A stretch of DNA of 10,354 bases from an uncultured beta proteobacterium. GTDB lineage: Bacteria > Pseudomonadota > Gammaproteobacteria > Burkholderiales > Burkholderiaceae_C. Shown here piece after piece: positions 1 to 6,563 of the stretch (its first letter is position 1; every line of letters begins with the position of its first letter). The notes below the pieces were generated by a model. That model was not told the origin of the DNA. It saw nothing but the letters and a program-made list of their open reading frames with translations, and did not search any database. The translations under genes were made by a program, and so were the position numbers. The DNA is taken from positions 1-10,354 of the forward strand of contig CAJASG010000104.1 of assembly GCA_903944555.1 (NCBI GenBank), read 5' to 3'.

Positions 1-255
1 ATGGACCTGGAAGGCCACCCCGACCAGCCCGAATGGCTGAGCCATGTGAATGCGTCTGTGCTGAAGGTTAAGCTGGCCACCGCCATCATCGGCATCAGCT
101 CCATTCACTTGCTCAAGACCTTCATCAATGCTGCCAATTACGACGAAAAGGTGTTGATTGCCCAAACCGCGATCCACATCACCTTTTTGCTGTCGGCCAT
201 GGCCATCGCCTACACCGATCGCCTGATGTCCCGCCCCCAAAACGAAGCGCATTGA
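1..255 (+). CDS. UPF0114 (YqhA/TIGR00645-like) inner-membrane protein, 3' part only
   Basis: This is the C-terminal 84 residues of a small integral membrane protein; the frame is open at base 1, so the Met there may be internal and the true start lies outside the window. The stretch [17 protein letters not shown] followed by an ISSIHLLK segment resembles the conserved C-terminal half of the UPF0114/YqhA family, whose members are usually about 160-180 residues with several membrane helices. Two hydrophobic segments are visible, at about residues 24-40 and 57-71, and the tail is short and polar. The family has no firmly established function. The stop is a TGA only 28 bases before the fumarase start on the same strand, so co-transcription is possible. 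Family assignment is from recognised sequence pattern, without a database search. Confidence 0.75.
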   Translation: MDLEGHPDQPEWLSHVNASVLKVKLATAIIGISSIHLLKTFINAANYDEKVLIAQTAIHITFLLSAMAIAYTDRLMSRPQNEAH

Positions 256-283
256 TTTTTTAACCCCGAGGTTTCGCACCACC

Positions 284-1834
284 ATGACCACCATCCGCCA
301 AGAAGACCTGATTGAGTCCGTCGCTGCTGCTCTGCAATTCATCAGCTACTACCACCCAGCCGACTACATCGCCCACCTAGCCCGTGCCTACGAGCGCGAG
401 CAAAGCCCGGCCGCCAAAGACGCCATCGCGCAAATTTTGACCAACAGCAAAATGAGCGCCACCGGCCACCGGCCGATTTGCCAGGACACCGGCATCGTCA
501 ACGTGTTCCTCAAAGTGGGTATGGATGTGCGTTGGGGCGGCTTCACCGGAAGCCTGGACGACGCCATCAACGAAGGCGTGCGCCGCGGTTACAACCACCC
601 CGACAACACCCTGCGCGCCAGCGTGGTGGCCGACCCCGAGTTCTTGCGCAAAAACACCAAAGACAACACGCCTGCAGTCATCTTCACCGAGATCGTGCCC
701 GGCAATACCTTAGAAGTGACCGTGGCCGCCAAGGGCGGTGGCAGCGAGAACAAGAGCAAAATGATCATGCTCAACCCCGGTGACTCGGTGGTCGACTGGG
801 TGCTGAAAACCGTACCCACCATGGGCGCCGGTTGGTGCCCACCCGGCATGCTAGGCATCGGCATTGGCGGCACCGCCGAAAAAGCGGTGTTGATGGCCAA
901 GGAAAGCCTGATGGACGACCTGGACATGTATGAGCTGCAGGCCAAGGCGGCCAGCGGAGCTGAACTGTCCAACGTTGAAAAGCTCCGTCTGGAGCTGTTT
1001 GAGAAAGTCAACGCCCTGGGCATTGGCGCGCAAGGTCTGGGTGGGCTGACCACGGTGCTGGACATCAAAATCAAGATGTACCCGACCCACGCCGCCAGCA
1101 AACCCGTGGCCATGATCCCCAACTGCGCGGCCACCCGCCACGCGCATTTTGTGATGATTGGTGACGGCCCGGTGTACCTGGACCCACCGTCGCTGGACCT
1201 GTGGCCCAACGTCAACTGGGCGCCCGACTATGTGAAAAGTAAGAAGGTCGACCTCAATACCCTGACTCCTGCCGAAGTAGCCAGCTGGACACCCGGCCAA
1301 ACCTTGCTTTTGAACGGCAAGATGTTGACCGGCCGCGACGCTGCGCACAAGCGCATCCAGGGCATGCTGGCCAAGGGCGAGAAGCTCCCCGTAGACTTCA
1401 CCAACCGCGTGATTTACTACGTTGGCCCGGTGGACCCGGTGGCTGGCGAGGCAGTCGGCCCTGCAGGCCCCACCACGGCAACCCGCATGGACGGATTCAC
1501 TGAGATGATGCTGGCACAAACCGGACTGATCTCCATGGTCGGCAAGGCCGAGCGTGGCCCTGAAGGCATCGAAGCCATCAAAAAACACAAGAGCGCGTAC
1601 CTGATGGCCGTGGGCGGCGCCGCCTACCTGGTGAGCAAGGCAATCAAAACCGCCAAAGTGGTGGGATTTGCCGACCTCGGCATGGAAGCCATCTACGAAT
1701 TTGATGTGGTCGACATGCCAGTCACCGTTGCAGTGGACTCCGGCGGCACCAGTGCCCACATTACCGGTCCGGCCGAATGGAAAAAGAAAATAGCCACGGG
1801 CGAGTTCAAGGACATTGCTGTCACCGCGGCCTAA
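284..1834 (+). CDS. fumA: Class I fumarate hydratase (iron-sulfur, single chain)
   Basis: Catalyses reversible hydration of fumarate to L-malate in the cytosolic citric acid cycle, using an oxygen-sensitive [4Fe-4S] cluster. The 516 residues match the usual class I length of roughly 500-550. The N-terminal Fe-S hydro-lyase alpha domain covers about residues 10-290 and the beta domain about 335-510. Three cysteines sit in conserved contexts: C66 in ICQDTG, C185 in GWCPPGM and C281 in IPNCAATRH. Their spacing agrees with the three cluster ligands known for class I fumarases. Other signatures are GGGSENKSKM (151-160), GPVDP with GPAGPTTATRMDGF (381-404) and DSGGTSAHI near residue 490. The ATG has a weak GAGG 12 bases upstream. 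Related L(+)-tartrate dehydratases are normally two subunits, so a fused chain favours fumarase. The symbol is generic; it could equally be called fumB. The murI frame begins inside its last codons. Confidence 0.95.
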   Translation: MTTIRQEDLIESVAAALQFISYYHPADYIAHLARAYEREQSPAAKDAIAQILTNSKMSATGHRPICQDTGIVNVFLKVGMDVRWGGFTGSLDDAINEGVRRGYNHPDNTLRASVVADPEFLRKNTKDNTPAVIFTEIVPGNTLEVTVAAKGGGSENKSKMIMLNPGDSVVDWVLKTVPTMGAGWCPPGMLGIGIGGTAEKAVLMAKESLMDDLDMYELQAKAASGAELSNVEKLRLELFEKVNALGIGAQGLGGLTTVLDIKIKMYPTHAASKPVAMIPNCAATRHAHFVMIGDGPVYLDPPSLDLWPNVNWAPDYVKSKKVDLNTLTPAEVASWTPGQTLLLNGKMLTGRDAAHKRIQGMLAKGEKLPVDFTNRVIYYVGPVDPVAGEAVGPAGPTTATRMDGFTEMMLAQTGLISMVGKAERGPEGIEAIKKHKSAYLMAVGGAAYLVSKAIKTAKVVGFADLGMEAIYEFDVVDMPVTVAVDSGGTSAHITGPAEWKKKIATGEFKDIAVTAA

Positions 1835-2687
1835 GCACTTGGCGGTACAGGCAACGGGGCGCCCCGCAGGCGCCATTGGCGTGTTCGACAGCGGTGTCGG
1901 GGGCCTGAGTGTGCTAAAAGCCCTGCGGGCCGAGTTACCCCACGAGCGCTTTGTCTACGTGGCCGACAGCGGCCATGCGCCCTACGGCGAGCGGGATGAT
2001 GTTCACGTCGTCACCCGCTCCCACGCCATCACCCGCCACTTGGTGACACAACACCACATCAAGGCGCTGGTAGTAGCCTGCAACACCGCCACCGCAGCAG
2101 CTATTCAGGCGTTGCGGCAGTCATATCCGGATCTGCCCATCATCGGTATCGAGCCCGCCCTCAAACCGGCCGCAGCCGCCAGCCAGACACACCTCATTGG
2201 TGTGATGGCCACCCGAGGCACCCTGAACAGCGAAAAATTTCGCAACCTTCTGGAATCTCTGCGCAGCCAAACCACCTTTGTTTTGCAGCCCTGCGACGGC
2301 TTGGCCGACGCCATCGAGCACGCAGACGCTACAAAAATAGAAGCGGCCTGCGCATATTACACGGGGGCTATGGGCCGATTTGGCTTAAATTCTGACGAAA
2401 TGGACACGCTGGTGTTGGGCTGCACGCACTATCCGTTTGCCGAAAATACGCTGAGAAACCTGGTCGGAGCCAATGTAGCGTTTTTGGAAGGCGGAGCACC
2501 GGTTGCCCGCCAGACCCGCCGGCTTCTGGCAGCACACCATCAGCTTGCAGAAATAAATTCAACCAACCTACCGCTCGCCGATAGCTCCGATTTTTTTACC
2601 ACCGGCTCGGCGGACATCCTGCACCAAGCAGCACAAAGATGGTTGCAACTGCAAGTCCACGTGCGCACGTTGACGATTGAATCGTAG
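1815..2687 (+). CDS. murI: Glutamate racemase, probable TTG start
   Basis: Interconverts L- and D-glutamate, supplying D-Glu for peptidoglycan stem peptides; cytosolic and cofactor-independent. Signatures are GVFDSGVGGLS (residues 22-32), DSGHAPYGE (51-59), VVACNTATAAAI (86-97) with catalytic C89, and LGCTHYPF (201-208) with the second catalytic cysteine C203 followed by H205. At 290 residues the length is normal for the family. There is no ATG or GTG before the FDSGVGG motif that would leave a plausible N-terminus. The candidates are TTG at 1815, inside the fumarase frame and preceded at very short spacing by AAGGA, and TTG at 1839, five bases after the fumarase stop but with no visible ribosome binding site (282 residues). 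I give the longer form. Both imply translation coupled to fumarase. No clear terminator follows; the tRNA genes come next on the opposite strand. Confidence 0.93.
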   Translation: MLSPRPKHLAVQATGRPAGAIGVFDSGVGGLSVLKALRAELPHERFVYVADSGHAPYGERDDVHVVTRSHAITRHLVTQHHIKALVVACNTATAAAIQALRQSYPDLPIIGIEPALKPAAAASQTHLIGVMATRGTLNSEKFRNLLESLRSQTTFVLQPCDGLADAIEHADATKIEAACAYYTGAMGRFGLNSDEMDTLVLGCTHYPFAENTLRNLVGANVAFLEGGAPVARQTRRLLAAHHQLAEINSTNLPLADSSDFFTTGSADILHQAAQRWLQLQVHVRTLTIES

Positions 2688-2721
2688 GCAGATCTATAAA
2701 AAATACGAAAGCAGGATTTGA

Positions 2722-2798
2722 TGGCCTGTCCGACAGGAATCGAACCTGTGACCTACAGCTTAGAAGGCTGTTGCTCTATCCAACTGAGCTACGGACAG
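2722..2798 (-). tRNA. tRNA-Arg (anticodon TCT)
   Basis: On the - strand a 77-base cloverleaf can be drawn with the CCA end encoded. The acceptor stem CTGTCCG pairs with CGGACAG, the D-arm stems are GCTC/GAGC, and the anticodon stem ACAGC/GCTGT encloses the loop CTTCTAA, which gives anticodon TCT (reads AGA/AGG). The T arm is ACAGG-TTCGATT-CCTGT and the discriminator base is G. It lies 66 bases downstream of tRNA-Pro on the same strand, so the two are probably made from one precursor. It is convergent with murI, whose stop is 34 bases away. Confidence 0.97.
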
Positions 2799-2830
2799 AA
2801 AGCAAGAGGTTGTACGAACCCCTGAAACGA

Positions 2831-2858
2831 ATTAGCCAGAGACATTGCTCTGGCTAAT
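2831..2858 (-). repeat. Perfect 11-bp inverted repeat in the tRNA spacer
   Basis: ATTAGCCAGAG at 2831-2841 is the exact reverse complement of CTCTGGCTAAT at 2848-2858, with a six-base loop. In the - strand transcript this hairpin falls just after the 3' end of tRNA-Pro and before tRNA-Arg. No T-run follows the stem on the - strand, so it does not look like a standard intrinsic terminator. A processing signal, or protection of the spacer after RNase cleavage, is a possible role but is inference. The pairing itself is read directly from the sequence. Confidence 0.6.
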
Positions 2859-2864
2859 AAATAA

Positions 2865-2941
<77 letters not shown>

Positions 2942-2950
2942 ACATCCAGT

Positions 2951-2977
2951 ATTCTAACCGCATGAGAACCACGTCCA
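2951..2977 (-). promoter_or_regulatory. Candidate sigma70 promoter for the tRNA pair
   Basis: Read on the - strand, TGGACG (four of six matches to TTGACA) lies 15 bases before TAGAAT (five of six matches to TATAAT). The -10 box ends 9 bases before the mature 5' end of tRNA-Pro, which would give a very short leader. The spacer is shorter than the preferred 17 bases, so only the -10 element is reasonably convincing. Confidence 0.35.
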
Positions 2978-2987
2978 TCCCATCCTC

Positions 2988-3009
2988 GAAATTTATTTAG
3001 CCAAATTTC
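2988..3009. repeat. 7-bp inverted repeat between the tRNA promoter and aat
   Basis: GAAATTT at 2988-2994 pairs exactly with AAATTTC at 3003-3009 across an eight-base loop, ending 15 bases before the aat start codon. It is AT-rich and lies in the short divergent region between tRNA-Pro and aat, so it could be an operator, a leader hairpin, or a chance palindrome in AT-rich DNA. Nothing in the sequence decides between these. Confidence 0.3.
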
Positions 3010-3024
3010 TTCGTTCAATAAAAC

Positions 3025-3777
3025 ATGCCCATGCCAACACCCCCGCTCCCCTGGCTTGACGCCGGCGACGATTTTCCCCACATCGAGCACGCATGGGGAA
3101 CGCAATCTGAGGCACCCGGCCTACTGGCCGCCGGCGGTGACCTCAGCGTTGCAACGCTGCGGCGCGCCTACTCGGAAGGAATTTTTCCTTGGTTTAGCGA
3201 AGGACAACCCATTCTCTGGTGGAGCCCAGACCCCCGCATGGTGTTGGAAACCCATGACTTTCGGCTGCACCGATCATTCAGAAAAACGCTTCACCGCTTC
3301 AAAAATGACGCGCTCTGTGAAATACGGTTTGACACCGCGTTTGACCAAGTCATCCAGACCTGTGCAAGCACCGAACGATGTGGGCAACCTGGAACTTGGA
3401 TACTGCCAGCCATGGTGCAAGCCTACGCCCGACTGCACCGCGCAGGCTACGCCCACAGCGTCGAAACCTGGGTTGACGGAACGCTGGTAGGCGGACTGTA
3501 CTGTTTCGCATTGGGAAAAGCCGTGTTTGGTGAGTCAATGTTCGCAAAAACGCCTGACGCATCGAAAATTGCATTGGCCGCACTGGTCGCCTTTTGTCGG
3601 GAACATGCGATCAGTCTCATCGACTGTCAACAAAATACACGCCACTTGGCAACGCTTGGCGCAAAAGAAGTACCGCGTCGGCAATTTCTGAATTGCATCC
3701 AAAGTGCACAGAAAGAGCCATCCGTCTCCTGGAATTTCAGCCCCGTATACTGGAAACACATTTTGTCAGATGGATAA
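3025..3777 (+). CDS. aat: Leucyl/phenylalanyl-tRNA--protein transferase
   Basis: Transfers Leu or Phe from aminoacyl-tRNA to proteins with N-terminal Arg or Lys, creating primary destabilising residues for the ClpS/ClpAP N-degron pathway; soluble cytosolic enzyme. The 250 residues match the usual 200-260. Motifs in order are GLLAAGGDL (32-40), GIFPWF (52-57), WWSPDPR (65-71), TWI (124-126), VGGLY (155-159), FGESMF (168-173) and IDCQ (199-202), then a conserved HLATLGAKEVPR segment at 207-218. E170 and D200/Q202 correspond to residues placed at the active site of the E. coli enzyme, from memory. No good ribosome binding site precedes the ATG at 3025; a second ATG at 3031 is possible. The bpt start follows the stop after nine bases, so the two are almost certainly one transcript. 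The VGGLYC segment has Cys where Gly is more usual. Confidence 0.96.
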   Translation: MPMPTPPLPWLDAGDDFPHIEHAWGTQSEAPGLLAAGGDLSVATLRRAYSEGIFPWFSEGQPILWWSPDPRMVLETHDFRLHRSFRKTLHRFKNDALCEIRFDTAFDQVIQTCASTERCGQPGTWILPAMVQAYARLHRAGYAHSVETWVDGTLVGGLYCFALGKAVFGESMFAKTPDASKIALAALVAFCREHAISLIDCQQNTRHLATLGAKEVPRRQFLNCIQSAQKEPSVSWNFSPVYWKHILSDG

Positions 3778-3786
3778 GTTTTCGCC

Positions 3787-4548
3787 ATGACAGACCTCAA
3801 TGACCTTCCACTGCAAACCTTGCAGTTTTACGTTACAGCACCGTACGCATGCAGCTATCTGCCTCAACGGCAAGCCCGCTCACAGGTGGCAACCCCGAGC
3901 TATTTGATTAGCAACGCTGTCTACTCAGAACTGGTTTCAGAGGGTTTTCGTCGCAGCGGAATGTTCACCTACCGGCCGCATTGCGATGCGTGTCAGGCCT
4001 GCACCCCCATGCGGGTAATTGCTGCAGATTTTCAACCCACTCGCAGCCAGCGACGTGCTTGGGCCCGTCACCAGACGCTGTCCGTCCGGATTCGCGAACT
4101 CAGTTTTGATCCAGAACACTACGCCCTCTACCTTCGCTACCAAAATGGTCGCCACCAAGGCGGAGGGATGGACGAAGACAGCACCGAACAATACACCCAG
4201 TTTCTCCTGCAAAGTCGGGTGAATTCTAGGCTGGTGGAGTTTCGGGATGTAACCCCGGATGGCTCACCTGGTCCGTTGAAAATGGTATCCATTGTGGATA
4301 TTTTGGGAGATGGAATTTCAGCGGTTTACACGTTTTTCGACCCCAGTGAAAAAGCGAGCTTCGGTACGTTCAATGTACTTTGGCAAATTCAGCAAGCCCG
4401 AATACTGGGACTCGCGTATGTGTACTTGGGTTACTGGATTCAGGACAGCCCCAAGATGAATTACAAAGCCAAGTTTTCCCCTACACAGTTCTTGTGCGAT
4501 GGCGCATGGTCTGCGCCCGAAAATGGATCGACAGTCGTTCAGGCTTAA
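3787..4548 (+). CDS. bpt: Aspartate/glutamate leucyltransferase (Bpt; ATE-family)
   Basis: Transfers Leu from Leu-tRNA to proteins bearing N-terminal Asp or Glu, the bacterial counterpart of eukaryotic arginyl-transferases, feeding the same ClpS route as Aat. The 253 residues match the family. The N-terminal ATE domain shows C22 in ACSYLP and a CxxCxxC cluster (C66, C69, C72) next to PMRV. The C-terminal ATE domain shows the YTFFDP segment (181-186), [14 protein letters not shown] (192-205) and [18 protein letters not shown] (213-230). The separation of the two domains without a long insertion is the bacterial Bpt form rather than a eukaryotic ATE1. It follows aat by nine bases with no evident ribosome binding site of its own, which suggests translational coupling. 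The IclR gene begins 34 bases after its stop. Confidence 0.95.
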   Translation: MTDLNDLPLQTLQFYVTAPYACSYLPQRQARSQVATPSYLISNAVYSELVSEGFRRSGMFTYRPHCDACQACTPMRVIAADFQPTRSQRRAWARHQTLSVRIRELSFDPEHYALYLRYQNGRHQGGGMDEDSTEQYTQFLLQSRVNSRLVEFRDVTPDGSPGPLKMVSIVDILGDGISAVYTFFDPSEKASFGTFNVLWQIQQARILGLAYVYLGYWIQDSPKMNYKAKFSPTQFLCDGAWSAPENGSTVVQA

Positions 4549-4554
4549 ATTTCA

Positions 4555-4570
4555 CCTGATAAAATTCAGG
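4555..4570 (+). promoter_or_regulatory. Small hairpin overlapping the iclR-type gene's ribosome binding site
   Basis: CCTGA (4555-4559) pairs with TCAGG (4566-4570) around a six-base TAAAAT loop. The right arm overlaps the AGGGGA ribosome binding site (4568-4573) of the IclR-family gene that starts at 4583. Folding in RNA would hide part of that site, or the palindrome in DNA could be an autoregulatory operator; both readings are inference. The stem is only five base pairs, so chance is a real alternative. Confidence 0.35.
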
Positions 4571-4582
4571 GGAAAAATAACC

Positions 4583-5371
4583 ATGACAAAAAAAGAATCT
4601 GACCTCCCTAGCGCGCCGACCGTTCAAGTTATTGAGCGGATGTTCACATTGATCGATGTTCTTGCTTCGCGCGAGGAAGCTATGCCCTTAAAGGAAATCA
4701 GTGAGAAAGCGGGCCTGCATCCTTCTACGGCGCACCGCATTCTCAATGATTTGGTAACAGGCCGATTTGTTGACCGTCCACAGCCCGGAAGCTACAGGCT
4801 GGGCATGCGCTTGCTGGAGCTGGGGAATCTGGTCAAAGGGCGATTAAACGTTCGCGACGCCGCGTTGGGACCTATGCGCGAACTGCACAAACTTATTCAA
4901 CAACCCGTCAATTTGAGTATGCGGCAGGGTGATGAAATCATCTACGTCGAACGCGCTTACAGTGAAAGATCTGGCATGCAAGTGGTCAGGGCCATCGGCG
5001 GCCGAGCCCCCCTGCACCTCACCTCGGTGGGCAAGTTGTTCCTGGCTGCGGATGACCCACAGCGCACTCGCGCTTACGCTACGCGCACCGGACTACAGGG
5101 CCATACCAAAAACAGCATCACGCAACTGGAAGAGCTTGAACGCGAACTGTCTAAGGTTCGGCAATATGGTCAAGCCAGCGACAATGAAGAATTGGAACTT
5201 GGCGTGCGCTGTATGGCAGCAGGTATTTATGACGATCAAGACAAGCTGGTGGCTGGGCTTTCCATTTCTGCACCGTCGGGTCGAATGGACGACGAATGGT
5301 TGCAGAAACTAAAAGAGACCACGCGGCAAATCTCTGAAACACTAGGACACAAGCCTAGTTCAAGAAAATAG
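4583..5371 (+). CDS. IclR-family transcriptional regulator
   Basis: A DNA-binding regulator of the IclR family, 262 residues. The N-terminal winged helix-turn-helix spans about residues 13-72 (PLKEISEKAGLHPSTAHRIL forms the HTH, with the wing ending at GSYRLG). The effector-binding domain spans about 90-255, with HLTSVGKLFLA at 145-155 and the conserved GVRCMAAGI segment around C210. The frame is open upstream to 4499 inside bpt, but I chose ATG 4583 because AGGGGA lies nine bases upstream and the protein then starts just before the HTH as family members do. Ligand and targets cannot be read from sequence; IclR proteins often control catabolic genes, but no such genes are adjacent, so it may act elsewhere. 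It is convergent with pbpG, with 14 bases between the stops. Confidence 0.93.
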   Translation: MTKKESDLPSAPTVQVIERMFTLIDVLASREEAMPLKEISEKAGLHPSTAHRILNDLVTGRFVDRPQPGSYRLGMRLLELGNLVKGRLNVRDAALGPMRELHKLIQQPVNLSMRQGDEIIYVERAYSERSGMQVVRAIGGRAPLHLTSVGKLFLAADDPQRTRAYATRTGLQGHTKNSITQLEELERELSKVRQYGQASDNEELELGVRCMAAGIYDDQDKLVAGLSISAPSGRMDDEWLQKLKETTRQISETLGHKPSSRK

Positions 5372-5375
5372 CGCA

Positions 5376-5405
5376 GCCAACGCTATCAGTTGGCAATCGT
5401 TTTTT
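5376..5405 (+). terminator. Weak candidate intrinsic terminator after the IclR gene
   Basis: GCCAAC (5376-5381) pairs with GTTGGC (5389-5394) around a seven-base loop. After a five-base gap comes a run of six T (5400-5405) on the + strand. The stem is short and the gap before the T-run is not ideal. It begins five bases after the regulator's stop and overlaps the 3' end of the convergent pbpG. A further GCCAAC occurs near 5424, so alternative pairing is possible. Confidence 0.4.
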
Positions 5406-6417
5406 GATGCAACTCGTTGCTCGCCAACGGGGTCGACTTGCCAACACTTACCGGCGTTGACTCAACCCAGCGCCTGACGCGCTCCGCGTCCGCGATTCTG
5501 CTGAGCTTTCCAGCCGAATCCAGAAATACCATGATGAGTTTGCGACCAGCAACCTTCGCCTGCATCACCAAGCATTGGCCAGCTTCCGAGATATAACCGG
5601 TTTTCTGCAGTCCAATGTCCCACTCCGGGTTCTTCACCAGTCGATTGGTGTTGTTGTATTGCAGAGTTCGGCGACCCACGGCAACTTGATATCCGGTAGA
5701 GGTCGACAACTCGCGCAACGTGGGATCACCATGTGCAAAGCTCACCAGCGTTGCCAAGTCACGTGCACTCGATTGATTTTTGCTCGACAAGCCGGTCGGC
5801 TCACTGTAGCTTGTGTCCAACATTCCCAGCGACTTTGCTTTGGAATTCATCAGGTTAACAAACAGTGGCAGCCCGCCTGGGTAACTGCGACCCAGCGCAT
5901 GGGCAGCACGGTTCTCACTAGCCATCAGGGCCAAGTGCAGCAACTCTCCGCGGCTTAGTTCGGTGCCGACGCTGAGCCGGGATGAACTGCCCTTCTCCGT
6001 GTCTACATCCGCTTGGGTAATCGCAATAATTTCATCCATCGGCAGCCTGGCTTCGCTGATCAGCAATCCAGTCATCAGCTTGGTAATTGACGCGATCGGC
6101 AGCACGGCAAGTTCATTCTTCCGAAAAAGGACTTCCTTGGTGTCCTGATCCATCACAAATGCCACACTGGATTTCAAATCCAGCGCATCATGCGCACCGT
6201 GCAAACCAGCCAGTTGTCCATAAGAGGGCTGACTTGGAACGAAAACAGCACGCACCCGCGTATTCCGCGCAACCACTTTGGCTTTGGGTGCCGCATGCTT
6301 TTTAACGATCTGTTTTGCACTCGCCGACTTGTGTTTGGTCATCACGGCATGTGCCGGAGCAAATGCCATAGACACAAAAACAAGGACGGCGGCAAATTGG
6401 ATTGGATTGATTTTCAA
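5386..6417 (-). CDS. pbpG: D-alanyl-D-alanine endopeptidase (PBP7/8-like, peptidase S11)
   Basis: A periplasmic low-molecular-weight penicillin-binding protein that cleaves D-Ala-linked peptidoglycan cross-links. Numbered from the TTG at 6417 it has 343 residues. An N-terminal signal peptide (hydrophobic core about 8-18, likely cleavage after AHA at residue 24) is followed by a Lys/Ala-rich linker to about residue 55. The serine transpeptidase-type domain shows SITK (S110, K113), SEN (167-169) and KTG (272-274), the three active-site motifs of family S11. There is no extended C-terminal domain with an amphipathic anchor, which favours PBP7/8 over PBP5/6. No ATG lies ahead of the signal peptide. 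TTG 6417 has GGGA six bases upstream, whereas the TTG at 6429 has no ribosome binding site; I prefer 6417. It is downstream of leuA on the same strand but has its own candidate promoter. Confidence 0.9.
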   Translation of the reverse strand: MKINPIQFAAVLVFVSMAFAPAHAVMTKHKSASAKQIVKKHAAPKAKVVARNTRVRAVFVPSQPSYGQLAGLHGAHDALDLKSSVAFVMDQDTKEVLFRKNELAVLPIASITKLMTGLLISEARLPMDEIIAITQADVDTEKGSSSRLSVGTELSRGELLHLALMASENRAAHALGRSYPGGLPLFVNLMNSKAKSLGMLDTSYSEPTGLSSKNQSSARDLATLVSFAHGDPTLRELSTSTGYQVAVGRRTLQYNNTNRLVKNPEWDIGLQKTGYISEAGQCLVMQAKVAGRKLIMVFLDSAGKLSRIADAERVRRWVESTPVSVGKSTPLASNELHQKTIAN

Positions 6418-6484
6418 AATATGTCCCAACAGTGCAGCAAAGGGGTCGGACGTGAATTCTGTTGAATTTTCACCGAAGGGTTAG

Positions 6485-6514
6485 AGTTTAAACAAGAAAG
6501 CCATGCAATATCAA
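6485..6514 (-). promoter_or_regulatory. Candidate sigma70 promoter for pbpG
   Basis: On the - strand TTGATA (five of six to the -35 consensus) is followed after 18 bases by TAAACT (four of six to the -10 consensus). It lies in the 146-base gap between leuA and pbpG. The leader between it and the start contains an imperfect palindrome at 6452-6473 (GTGAATTC arm opposite GAA, AA bulge, TTCAC) that could form a hairpin or serve as a binding site. I see no clear leuA terminator in the gap, so read-through from leuA is also possible. Confidence 0.45.
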
Positions 6515-6563
6515 GCACTTACACGCCAAATCTCAACAATTTTGTAAAGAAACGCGGATCAAC

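Noticed and set aside
851..1876. 341-codon open frame on the - strand opposite fumarase
   Set aside because: It lies antisense to a clearly recognised gene in GC-rich DNA where long antisense frames are common. Its translation is Gly/His/Val-rich with no recognisable domain, and no ribosome binding site supports it.
2659..2670. Perfect 12-base palindrome ACGTGCGCACGT near the end of murI
   Set aside because: It lies in murI codons with no loop and no T-run; a short GC-rich palindrome of this kind is plausible by chance.
2688..2721. Possible terminator for the tRNA pair or murI (A/T run near 2698-2704)
   Set aside because: There is a run of six A on the + strand (six T on the - strand), but I could not draw a convincing stem next to it on either strand.
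4499..4582. 28-codon upstream extension of the IclR-family gene into bpt
   Set aside because: The extension overlaps bpt coding sequence, is not IclR-like, and ATG 4583 has a good AGGGGA ribosome binding site.
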